From Leptolyngbya sp. PCC 7375 (lineage in GTDB: Bacteria > Cyanobacteriota > Cyanobacteriia > Phormidesmidales > Phormidesmidaceae), in NCBI RefSeq assembly GCF_000316115.1, contig NZ_JH993797.1, positions 5,987,961-6,051,960 on the forward strand: a DNA stretch of 64,000 bases. The letters run 5' to 3'. Position numbers and translations under genes: made by a program. How positions within the stretch are numbered: the stretch's first letter is position 1; the number at the start of each line of letters is the position of its first letter. Under the pieces are notes generated by a model that saw only the letters and a program-made list of their open reading frames with translations, ran no database searches and was not told the DNA's origin. Below, in pieces: positions 8,643-15,701 of the stretch.

Positions 8643-9188
8643 TCAAACTACACCGCCGTGGGTGGCTGTCCACACGGCCCAAGCATCCATCAACAGCAAA
8701 AAGACTGTCATTACCAGCAAAAACAGGTACATCCATGGCTGCGCCAACGGTGTTACATCCTGAGTATCAATCCCAGTTTTTGCTTCCACCGTACGCACCA
8801 GTCGAGCAAACCCGACCACCCGCATTGGCAATAAATAAGCTCGGTCAGCGGCTGCAGTAATAAAGTAATAGACCGTGCCATTCTGTCCGGTTGAACGTGG
8901 CTTTAGAGCTTTAATCTCAGACCATTGCAAAAACCAACCACGCCAGGGCAGCGGTGACACCATGGCAATCCCCTCGTCGGAGGTTTGTACCTGTTCACTT
9001 AACCCTGCCCCCAGAAAAAGAGCTCCCACCAGAGCGAGCACCACCAGTAGCTCAGGGCCAACGGGGGCATCTGTTGCCTGGGCTAAAAATGGCAGTGGTA
9101 ACAGTAACGCCACATAAAAACTGAGTAACGTCACCTTAATGAGTGGTGAAATACGAAACCGGTCAATTGGCTTATCCGCCGAAGACAT
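8643..9188 (-). CDS. Membrane protein with three predicted TM segments and a soluble PH-like middle
   Basis: I chose the ATG at 9188 (MSSADKPIDRF) over an upstream frame extension to 9263, giving about 181 residues. Two hydrophobic helices lie near the N-terminus (VTLLSFYVALLLPLPFL and LLVVLALVGALFLGAGL), and one lies at the end (WMYLFLLVMTVFLLLM). Between them is a ~75-residue soluble part with WFLQWSEIKALKPR and YYFITAAADRAYLLP, a pattern like bacterial PH-domain membrane proteins. It lies 33 bp upstream of the ABC ATPase on the same strand, so the two may be co-transcribed. Function is unknown. Confidence 0.7.
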   Translation of the reverse strand: MSSADKPIDRFRISPLIKVTLLSFYVALLLPLPFLAQATDAPVGPELLVVLALVGALFLGAGLSEQVQTSDEGIAMVSPLPWRGWFLQWSEIKALKPRSTGQNGTVYYFITAAADRAYLLPMRVVGFARLVRTVEAKTGIDTQDVTPLAQPWMYLFLLVMTVFLLLMDAWAVWTATHGGVV

Positions 9189-9287
9189 AGGTATAGAGTC
9201 AAAAGCCACAGTTTTTGAGCGTAACATTAGTTCAAAGAGTCTGGTCGTTGTGCTGCCATCCACAGGTAAACCACAGGCTCATATACC

Positions 9288-9722
9288 CTATGGTAAATAC
9301 TGCTGCACCACATCCCAACCGCTATAGCTAACCGCCGCAAACGCAATGAAAAGTAGGGCATTGAGTGTCACATGCAGGGTACGAGCCCAGGGGCGGCTGG
9401 AAATCTGAGTAGCCGCCGCTAATGACGCTAGCACTAAACCGACAACTGACAGCCCGGCCCACAAATGCCAGGAATGTCCCAGATTGCCATGCTCGCCCAA
9501 TGTGCCAATGATGCCAATACTCAGCAATAACAGCACTAAAGCAACCAGTACCCCGCCCAGCAAAAAATGTATCACTCTCACCCAACTAAGCTGAGGCTTT
9601 TGCTGAGTGCGTGCATACCAGACAAGGCCACCTGTCATTAGCAAACCCCCATACACCGTGACGGAGAGCCCCATAGACCAGGCCGCAATACGCCACAACC
9701 AAATAAACGATGGCAAGTCCAT
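9288..9722 (-). CDS. DUF4079-type four-helix membrane protein
   Basis: From the ATG at 9722 the protein has 144 residues and four hydrophobic helices. The opening MDLPSFIWLWRIAAWSMG, the central GIIGTLGEHGNLGHSWHLWAG and the ending SGWDVVQQYLP match my memory of cyanobacterial DUF4079 proteins, where conserved His residues in the second and third helices suggest a haem- or quinone-linked role like cytochrome b561. That role is inference. It is followed by the 8643 and 7848 genes on the same strand, 99 bp apart. Confidence 0.8.
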   Translation of the reverse strand: MDLPSFIWLWRIAAWSMGLSVTVYGGLLMTGGLVWYARTQQKPQLSWVRVIHFLLGGVLVALVLLLLSIGIIGTLGEHGNLGHSWHLWAGLSVVGLVLASLAAATQISSRPWARTLHVTLNALLFIAFAAVSYSGWDVVQQYLP

Positions 9723-9741
9723 GAGCACTACCCTAAACTCT

Positions 9742-9787
9742 AAAGGTTCTGATATTTCTGAGCCTATCCAGAAATATCAGAACCTTT
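9742..9787. terminator. Perfect 19-bp hairpin upstream of the DUF4079 gene
   Basis: The arms at 9742-9760 and 9769-9787 are exact reverse complements around an 8-nt loop. It lies 19 bp before the DUF4079 start codon and downstream of the DUF1830 gene on the same strand. No T-run follows in either direction, so it could be a factor-independent stop for the DUF1830 transcript, an RNA stability element, or a regulatory hairpin in the DUF4079 leader. Confidence 0.6.
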
Positions 9788-9990
9788 GTAAGCCTTACCA
9801 TAGAGCAGTACTGCTAGGCCAGCTCAATCGCCTGCCTAAGAGCTAACTAAACCTGATGTGCAAGCCTGCCTCTAGCCCGCTCAACTGTGACATACCAAAC
9901 GTGACGACTTGAGGCAGCGATTTAACCAATTGCTAGAGACAGCAGCACCATTAGCGGTAGAGCCTAAGAGCCTAACGGATATGACGAGTC

Positions 9991-10344
9991 CTAACCATGG
10001 ACCGGCTGCATCGCATTCAAGGCAGCTGACGCCTCACTTTCTAAATCCAAAGCTGAACCAAGACTCTCGTCACCCACGGTATCTTCTGCGTGATCAATCC
10101 TTAGACGCGAACAGGGAACTGTATCTTCCAAAATAGAGCTTGCCATGGAGCCAGAATGAATCTCTAATTGCCCATCAATATGTGATTCAAACATTAATCG
10201 TTGCCCTGGAAAAACAACACGTTCAAAATACCAATTTGAAATATTTGTAATTCTAGCTACCTGAATCCTACTAGAGTCATTCACATAGCAACATAAGACT
10301 GTTTTCGTATCATCAAAGGGTACGGGATCGAGTATTTGTGTCAT
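9991..10344 (-). CDS. DUF1830 family protein
   Basis: The ATG at 10344 follows a strong TCTCCTCCC ribosome-binding site. The N-terminal ~85 residues carry the DUF1830 signature: MTQILDPVP, then VLCCYVN, VARITNISNWYFERVVFPGQ and a C-terminal SMASSILEDTVPCSRLR. DUF1830 proteins are small and cyanobacterial, with no assigned role. Here a 30-residue acidic tail extends the usual length. No signal peptide or membrane segment is visible. Confidence 0.85.
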   Translation of the reverse strand: MTQILDPVPFDDTKTVLCCYVNDSSRIQVARITNISNWYFERVVFPGQRLMFESHIDGQLEIHSGSMASSILEDTVPCSRLRIDHAEDTVGDESLGSALDLESEASAALNAMQPVHG

Positions 10345-10936
10345 GGGAGGAGAAAAGAGTGTGGAGGGATGCCAACAGTATCCATAACACTAACATTTAG
10401 TGATCCCCAACAACTGTAAAAGCTGCTACCGATGAGGTTTTCAGAAAACTTTACACATTCAACATAAGGAGCTTTGATGGTTTATCAGTTCTATTACTAT
10501 CTGCAAATAAAAAACATAATTATTTTGATAATGAACAATTAAAAGCAATGAAATAAGATATTCCAAAACTCAGCCTATTACTCTTAAAATACCCAATTAT
10601 TTTTATTTTTTTAGCTAATGTAAGGGAATTTACGTACTACCTTTATGAGCTTATATGAGCTTAAGACGTGTCACTAAATGTTCAGATAAGATGACATTTA
10701 TACTGCTTTAATCGATACAAAAAAATCACTAATGGATTGAGAAGTTAAATTGCTTGCCATCTGGTTTTTCAATCCTTTGCCTTAGACACCATGGTTTTGG
10801 GAGTGTTGGTCACCTTGGGGGATGTACGGCAGCGATGAAATCTCAGATCAGCAATGTTATCGTAACGATATGTGAAAAAACTGAAAACTCACTTCATTTT
10901 TTTTGCGCTACGTAACATTAGGCAACCAGTGCAGTA
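10345..10936. other. Divergent 592-bp spacer bounded by a 12-bp inverted repeat
   Basis: This very A+T-rich region between the DUF1830 and radical SAM genes holds no frame I support. Near its ends AACATTTAGTGA (10392-10403) and its exact reverse complement (10671-10682) enclose about 267 bp. They could be the ends of a small non-coding mobile element or an operator pair. The rest should contain both promoters and a long radical SAM leader. Confidence 0.5.
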
Positions 10937-12520
10937 ATGGCTAACCGCGTTCTCTACGTCCGACTTCCGTGTAACCCTATTTTTCCCATCGGGGTTGTGT
11001 ACTTGGCAGACCACCTTCACAAGGTCTTTCCCGATATAGAGCAACGTATCTTTGATTTGGGGACATTCCCACCCCTGGACTTCGGCTCAGCACTAGATCG
11101 CTGCATTGATAATTTTCAGCCTAACGTTTTGGTCTTTTCTTGGCGGGATATTCAAATCTATGCACCGGTTGGTGGACGTGGTGGCAATCCATTGCAAAAT
11201 GCCTTCGAGTTCAACTACGCCCGCAACCCCCTAGTTAAGATGCGTGGGGCCATGGGGGGAGTGCGAATGGTTGCCACCTACATGAATGAACTCTGGCAAA
11301 ATACTGGCCTGATTAAACGAGGCTTTAAACGGGCTCAGCGCTACTGCCCTGATGCAAAATTGGTGGTGGGTGGTGGTGCTGTTAGTGTTTTCTATGAGCA
11401 AGTCGCCTCATGGATGCCTAAGGGCACGATTGTTTCCGTCGGTGAAGGCGAATTACTGCTAGAAAAACTAGTTCGCAAGGAATCCATCAGTGGTGAACGC
11501 TGCTACGTAGTTGGTGAAACAGAGCCCCGCGAACGTCTCATTCATGAATGGCCAACTGCTATTGAGAAAAGCGCGTGCGATTACGCTTATATCGAAAAAA
11601 TCTGGCCTGAATTTACCTACTATCTCCAGGAAAACGATTTTTACATTGGCGTTCAAACCAAACGGGGCTGTCCCCATAACTGTTGCTACTGTGTCTACAC
11701 CGTTGTAGAAGGCAAGCAGGTGCGCATTAATCCATCCGACGAAGTCGTTAAGGAAATTCAACAGCTATACGACCGTGGTATCCGTAACTTCTGGTTTACC
11801 GATGCTCAATTTATTCCGGCTCGTCGCTTTATTGACGATGCCGTTGAGCTACTACAAAAAATCATTGACTCAGGTATGGAGGATATCCACTGGGCCGCCT
11901 ATATCCGGGCTGATAATCTCACACCTGAGCTGTGCGATCTGATGGTCAAAACCGGGATGAACTATTTTGAGATTGGCATTACCAGTGGCTCTCAAGAGCT
12001 GGTCCGTAAGATGCGCATGGGGTATAACCTACGTACTGTTTTGCAAAACTGCCGCGACCTTAAAGCCGCCGGGTTTAATGATCTAGTTTCGGTTAATTAC
12101 TCCTTCAATGTGATCGATGAGCGGATGGAAACCGTACGCCAGACCCTGGCGTATCATCGTGCCCTAGAAGCAATTTTTGGTCGCGATAAGGTAGAACCCG
12201 CAATTTTCTTTATTGGTTTGCAGCCCCATACCCATTTAGAAACCTACGCGTTTGAGAACAATCTTCTCAAGAAGGACTACAATCCACTGGCCATTTATCT
12301 CCCCTGGGTTGCGAATAAACTGCTCTGGAATCCAGAACCCCTGGGTGCTTTCTTTGGCGATGTGTGCTTGCAGGCTTTTCGTCAAAACCCCAACGACTTT
12401 GGTCGAGAAGTGATGGATATTTTGGAGGACCGTCTCGGTCTGGCCCCGTTGGAAGAAGCGTTAACAGCTCCTGTGAAACCAACGTTAGTGGATAAGCAAC
12501 CAGAACTCATCGCTCGATAG
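10937..12520 (+). CDS. Radical SAM protein with N-terminal B12-binding-like domain
   Basis: The 527-residue protein has an N-terminal cobalamin-binding-like Rossmann domain (residues 1-200, with KLVVGGGAVSVFYE and VSVGEGE) and a radical SAM barrel from about 235. The [4Fe-4S] ligands are C245, C249 and C252 in KRGCPHNCCYCVYT. Later blocks (WAAYIRADNLTPEL and FEIGITSGSQELVRKMRMG) are typical of B12-type radical SAM enzymes such as methylthiotransferase or oxidative cyclase relatives. I recall cyanobacterial relatives named photosystem II high light acclimation radical SAM protein, but cannot verify that label here. The substrate is unknown. The ~415-bp A+T-rich stretch upstream suggests a regulated single gene. 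Confidence 0.88.
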   Translation: MANRVLYVRLPCNPIFPIGVVYLADHLHKVFPDIEQRIFDLGTFPPLDFGSALDRCIDNFQPNVLVFSWRDIQIYAPVGGRGGNPLQNAFEFNYARNPLVKMRGAMGGVRMVATYMNELWQNTGLIKRGFKRAQRYCPDAKLVVGGGAVSVFYEQVASWMPKGTIVSVGEGELLLEKLVRKESISGERCYVVGETEPRERLIHEWPTAIEKSACDYAYIEKIWPEFTYYLQENDFYIGVQTKRGCPHNCCYCVYTVVEGKQVRINPSDEVVKEIQQLYDRGIRNFWFTDAQFIPARRFIDDAVELLQKIIDSGMEDIHWAAYIRADNLTPELCDLMVKTGMNYFEIGITSGSQELVRKMRMGYNLRTVLQNCRDLKAAGFNDLVSVNYSFNVIDERMETVRQTLAYHRALEAIFGRDKVEPAIFFIGLQPHTHLETYAFENNLLKKDYNPLAIYLPWVANKLLWNPEPLGAFFGDVCLQAFRQNPNDFGREVMDILEDRLGLAPLEEALTAPVKPTLVDKQPELIAR

Positions 12521-12634
12521 TCTCGATAGTGTGGTTATCTTCAAAGTTGGTTTCACTGTTGGGCATTCAAAAAGCCACCAAAGTAAATCATTAAGCAAAT
12601 GTTAGGATCACTAGGCAGGAATTGACGGAGTGCC

Positions 12635-12967
12635 ATGGTAGATAAACCAATTCTGAAGAAAGATCGTCCCCCAGAGGATAGGGACCGTAAACCTTCAGAG
12701 AATAAGGAAAGAGCTAAAGGCAAAGGCAGAGGTAAGGGCAAGGGTAAAGGCAAGGGCGATAAGGACGATCGGAAAAAGCCGCCTATCAACCCAGCTTTGA
12801 TGCGAGGTCCTAAACCCACTCAGAAAGTTGAGCCTGAGCCTGAACCTGACGTTAGCGAAGAGGCTTCAGAAACTGAGGCTACAGAAACTGAAGCAGTAAC
12901 TGCTGAAGCCGCCACCGATGAGGCTGATGGGGCTACTGCTGAAGCTGAAGCACCTGTAGCAGAGTAA
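12635..12967 (+). CDS. Low-complexity basic/acidic small protein
   Basis: The 110-residue protein starts at an ATG preceded by GGAG. Residues 1-50 are rich in Lys, Arg, Asp and Gly, with a GKGRGKGKGKGKG run. A short PPINPALMRGPKP block follows, and then an acidic Glu/Ala/Thr tail of about 45 residues. I recall the NPALMRGPKP block in other small cyanobacterial proteins, which argues for a real gene. The charge split (basic front, acidic back) suggests a nucleic-acid- or ribosome-associated disordered protein; that is inference. A strong hairpin follows 13 bp after the stop. The opposite strand has a frame rich in Leu-Pro repeats, an artefact of the same low complexity. Confidence 0.7.
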   Translation: MVDKPILKKDRPPEDRDRKPSENKERAKGKGRGKGKGKGKGDKDDRKKPPINPALMRGPKPTQKVEPEPEPDVSEEASETEATETEAVTAEAATDEADGATAEAEAPVAE

Positions 12968-12980
12968 GGCTGCTCCCTTC

Positions 12981-13025
12981 AATACCAGAAGGCACCTGGT
13001 GGCCCACCAGGTGCCTTCTGGTATT
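12981..13025 (+). terminator. Perfect long hairpin after the 12635 gene
   Basis: About 22 bp of perfect stem (AATACCAGAAGGCACCTGG and its complement) close almost without a loop around 13003, followed by a short T-run (GTATTT). It most likely ends transcription of the basic protein gene. Confidence 0.8.
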
Positions 13026-13090
13026 TAGCTCATAAAAATTTTTCAAACCCAGTCAAATCGCTACCAACGACTGGTTTGAGATGTCCATAA

Positions 13091-13260
13091 AAGCAAAAAA
13101 GCTCCCCAGTGGATTACTCTACTGGGGAGGACATCAGGGTGCATCTACCAATTAGGTCTTCTAAGAAATGGACAGTGGTCAGGAGAAATCCCATAGTGTT
13201 CTGGCTACAACTTTGCTGTGATTCGCCACCAGCAACTTGGTGGCAGCAGCAGCTACTATC
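13091..13260 (-). ncRNA. Candidate minus-strand small RNA with its own terminator
   Basis: Read leftward, the segment ends in a textbook intrinsic terminator: a 9-bp stem (CTCCCCAGT/ACTGGGGAG at 13102-13129) followed by TTTTTTGCTTTT. No supported minus-strand protein gene lies upstream of it, since the spacer reaches to the solute-binding lipoprotein gene on the other strand. Near 13222-13241 is a second stem (GCCACCA...TGGTGGC). The transcript would be about 160 nt if it starts near 13250; I see no clear promoter. The loop string TTGCTGGTGGCG reminds me, from memory only, of Yfr2-type cyanobacterial sRNAs. A 50-codon Cys-rich frame on this strand is an alternative reading. Confidence 0.45.
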
Positions 13261-13292
13261 AAACATGGTCACACTGATTCCATAACGTACAC

Positions 13293-15206
13293 ATGCTTTT
13301 TTCCTGGTCCCAATCCTTACGGCAACTGCCCCTCGTGCAAAAAAGGATGGCCAGTCTATTGGCATTATCAGTACTGATTACTGGATGCCAACAACCTGTA
13401 CAGCCTGTGTCATCAACTGATTCTCCCCATGATGACTCCCTTGAAGAGTACGTAGCTCCTCCAGAGGTGTTAACGCTGATTTATGGTCGGGCTCCTGTTA
13501 CCCTTAATCCTCACTTAGCGACTGGCTTCCAAGACTTCGAAGTGGCGCGTATTATCTATGAGCCGCTGGCCAGCTATGGCCCTGATGGGGAGCTTATCCC
13601 GGTTTTGGCGGCTGAAATCCCCTCTCTAGACAATGGGGGGGTCAGTGAGGATGGCCTCTCCATTACCTGGAAACTGAAAGAAACCCTCCGATGGTCAGAT
13701 GGGGAAGCCTTAACTGCTGAAGATGTCGCTTTCACCTATAAATTTATTGCTAATCCCACCGTTGCTGCGGTTACGGCTCAGTACTACCAAGATATTGAAT
13801 CGGTAGAAGCCACTGACGACCATACGGTAAAAATTACGTTTAAACAGCCGACAGCCAGCTGGCAAATGCCGTTTACTGGTCTAAATGGGTTGATTTTGCC
13901 AGAACATTTATTTAAAGATTTCAACAGCCGTAAGGCTCGGGAAGCTCCAGCTAACTTTCAACCGGTGGGCACTGGTCCCTATCGCTATTTGACTGAGGCC
14001 AATGGTCGTTTGTTGTTTGTCCCCAATGAGCTTTATCGTCAGCCTGTGGGGGGCTTTAAGCGCATTGAAATTTTGGGTAATGTTCCGCCCTATGTGGCTG
14101 CCCGCGATGTCCTGCGAGATGGAACAGCCGATTTTGCCCATAATATTCAGCTAGAGTCAGCGGCCTTAGTGGATTTAGTGCAAACCGGTGAAGCCGGTGG
14201 TCTCGTGCTGACCTTTGGTAGCCAGGTGGAGCGCATTATGTTGAATTTCGCTGATCCTGATCAAGAAACTGAGGCCAAAGAACGCGCGAGTAAGGAATTC
14301 CCTCACCCAATTTTGCAAGATGTGAGGGTCCGACAGGCGATTGACTATGGCATTGATCGACAGGCCATCGTTGACCAGCTCTATGGAGATTTGGGGATTC
14401 CCACCTCTCAGTTATTGATGGCACCAACGCCTGCGGAAGATGGGCTGATTGATTTTGAACATGATGTGGAGAAGGCCAAGGAGCTTTTGGAAGAAGCCGG
14501 TTGGGTTGATAGCGATGACGATGGTATTCGCGATCGCAACGACCAACCCCTACAGCTACTCTTCCAAACCTCCATCGGTACTATTCGCCAGGCCACCCAA
14601 AGTCTTGTCCAAGAGCAGCTAGCAGCCATTGGCATTGACATCTTGATTGAGCGGGTCCGCACTGAGGACTTTTTCTCTGCTGACCCAGAGCAAACCAACA
14701 GCATCAACCATTTCTATGCCGACATGCAGGAATATGCCATCGGCAATGACATCCCTGACCCCACGATTTACATGGGCTGGTGGACCTGCGACAACATTGC
14801 GGCACTGGCCAACAACTGGCAAAAACCCAACAATGCCCGCTATTGCAATGCAGAGTACGACAAACTTTGGAATGCGGCCCGCCAGGAACGTGATGCCGAT
14901 CAGCGCAACGAACTATTTCGGCAAATGGATCAGATGCTAGCGGACGATGTAGCAGTGTTACCCATCGTTCATCGGGCACTTTCTAATGCCGTTAGCTATC
15001 GTATTACTGGCTATAATTTTACGCCCTGGGATGCGAGTACCTGGGATATTGCCAACTGGCGACCCGTGGAATCCGTTGAAGAAGATGTAGATGTAAGCTC
15101 AGATGAGGCAAACGGAGAAGATACAGACGTTAATAGTCAGCAGGTAGAAAAAACCTCCGGAGAATCAATTGAACCAGACAAAAAATCGGAAGATCAATCC
15201 CCCTAA
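13293..15206 (+). CDS. Peptide/nickel-type (family 5) solute-binding lipoprotein
   Basis: This 637-residue protein starts at ATG 13293. Its leader ends in a lipobox, LITGC, with the lipidated Cys at residue 32; a later ATG at 13347 is possible. The mature part is an SBP family 5 domain: TLNPHLATGFQDFEVARIIYEPLASY, WKLKETLRWSDGEALTAEDVAFTYKF, GTGPYRY and VRQAIDYGIDRQAIVDQLYGD are the conserved blocks. Such proteins bind oligopeptides or other small molecules for ABC importers. No permease or ATPase gene is adjacent. The C-terminus carries about 45 acidic, low-complexity residues. A paralogue lies at 15702, and the two flank one small gene. Confidence 0.92.
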   Translation: MLFSWSQSLRQLPLVQKRMASLLALSVLITGCQQPVQPVSSTDSPHDDSLEEYVAPPEVLTLIYGRAPVTLNPHLATGFQDFEVARIIYEPLASYGPDGELIPVLAAEIPSLDNGGVSEDGLSITWKLKETLRWSDGEALTAEDVAFTYKFIANPTVAAVTAQYYQDIESVEATDDHTVKITFKQPTASWQMPFTGLNGLILPEHLFKDFNSRKAREAPANFQPVGTGPYRYLTEANGRLLFVPNELYRQPVGGFKRIEILGNVPPYVAARDVLRDGTADFAHNIQLESAALVDLVQTGEAGGLVLTFGSQVERIMLNFADPDQETEAKERASKEFPHPILQDVRVRQAIDYGIDRQAIVDQLYGDLGIPTSQLLMAPTPAEDGLIDFEHDVEKAKELLEEAGWVDSDDDGIRDRNDQPLQLLFQTSIGTIRQATQSLVQEQLAAIGIDILIERVRTEDFFSADPEQTNSINHFYADMQEYAIGNDIPDPTIYMGWWTCDNIAALANNWQKPNNARYCNAEYDKLWNAARQERDADQRNELFRQMDQMLADDVAVLPIVHRALSNAVSYRITGYNFTPWDASTWDIANWRPVESVEEDVDVSSDEANGEDTDVNSQQVEKTSGESIEPDKKSEDQSP

Positions 15207-15230
15207 TGGCTCATCACAAATCCCAATTTT

Positions 15231-15276
15231 CCCAATGGTTTAGGGGCGTTCCATGGAACGCCCCTAAACCATTGGG
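15231..15276. repeat. 46-bp perfect palindrome of the GTTCCATGGAAC family
   Basis: Both 23-bp arms are exact complements, centred between 15253 and 15254, with inner sequence GGGGCGTTCCATGGAACGCC. The outer arms CCCAATGG/CCATTGGG are specific to this copy. It lies between the convergent stops of the solute-binding protein gene and the YkvA gene and probably terminates both. Confidence 0.9.
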
Positions 15277-15300
15277 GGGATGCCCTAAATATCTGACGTT

Positions 15301-15609
15301 TTAAGGGATCTCTTGGGCTTTGACATCGACGACCACGCCTTCGTCATCTTCGTCGACTGTGGCCTGTTCTTTGGCAATATCCTCATCAGAAGGATTGAAT
15401 CCCCCCTGGAACAGATAAAAAACCTCTGTCAAAAGCAAGGTAATCAAGACACCATCATCAATCCAACCCAAAATGGGAAGCACATCGGGCGAAATATCAA
15501 TGGGGCTCAGTATATAGGTCAATGTCCCAAAGATAATCAGCCAGCGATATTTAGGATTTCGTAAGCCATTGCGATACAAGGCGTAAAACGATTCAACCAG
15601 TTGCTTCAT
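15301..15609 (-). CDS. YkvA-type (DUF1232) small membrane protein
   Basis: From the ATG at 15609 (MKQLVESFYALYRNGL) the protein has about 102 residues. The DUF1232 core is plain: NPKYRWLIIFGTLTYILSPIDISPDVLPILGWIDDGVLI, containing the conserved SPIDxxPD motif between two hydrophobic helices. The rest is an acidic tail. The family occurs widely in bacteria and has no firm function. The gene lies on the opposite strand between the two paralogous binding-protein genes, so it is not part of their unit. Confidence 0.88.
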   Translation of the reverse strand: MKQLVESFYALYRNGLRNPKYRWLIIFGTLTYILSPIDISPDVLPILGWIDDGVLITLLLTEVFYLFQGGFNPSDEDIAKEQATVDEDDEGVVVDVKAQEIP

Positions 15610-15701
15610 AGGACTCTTTAGCACATTCTCCTATGATGCCATTTCCCTTAAGAAGACGAGATCATAGGGAAAAAATTTTCAGCTTTTTCAATACTGACTC
15701 T

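Noticed and set aside
12553..12819. Minus-strand frame rich in Leu-Pro repeats
   Set aside because: It is the antisense of the Gly-Lys-rich stretch in the gene at 12635 and has no start signal.
13114..13365. 83-codon minus-strand protein
   Set aside because: It overlaps the start of the solute-binding lipoprotein gene and crosses a terminator-like hairpin; an sRNA explains the region better.
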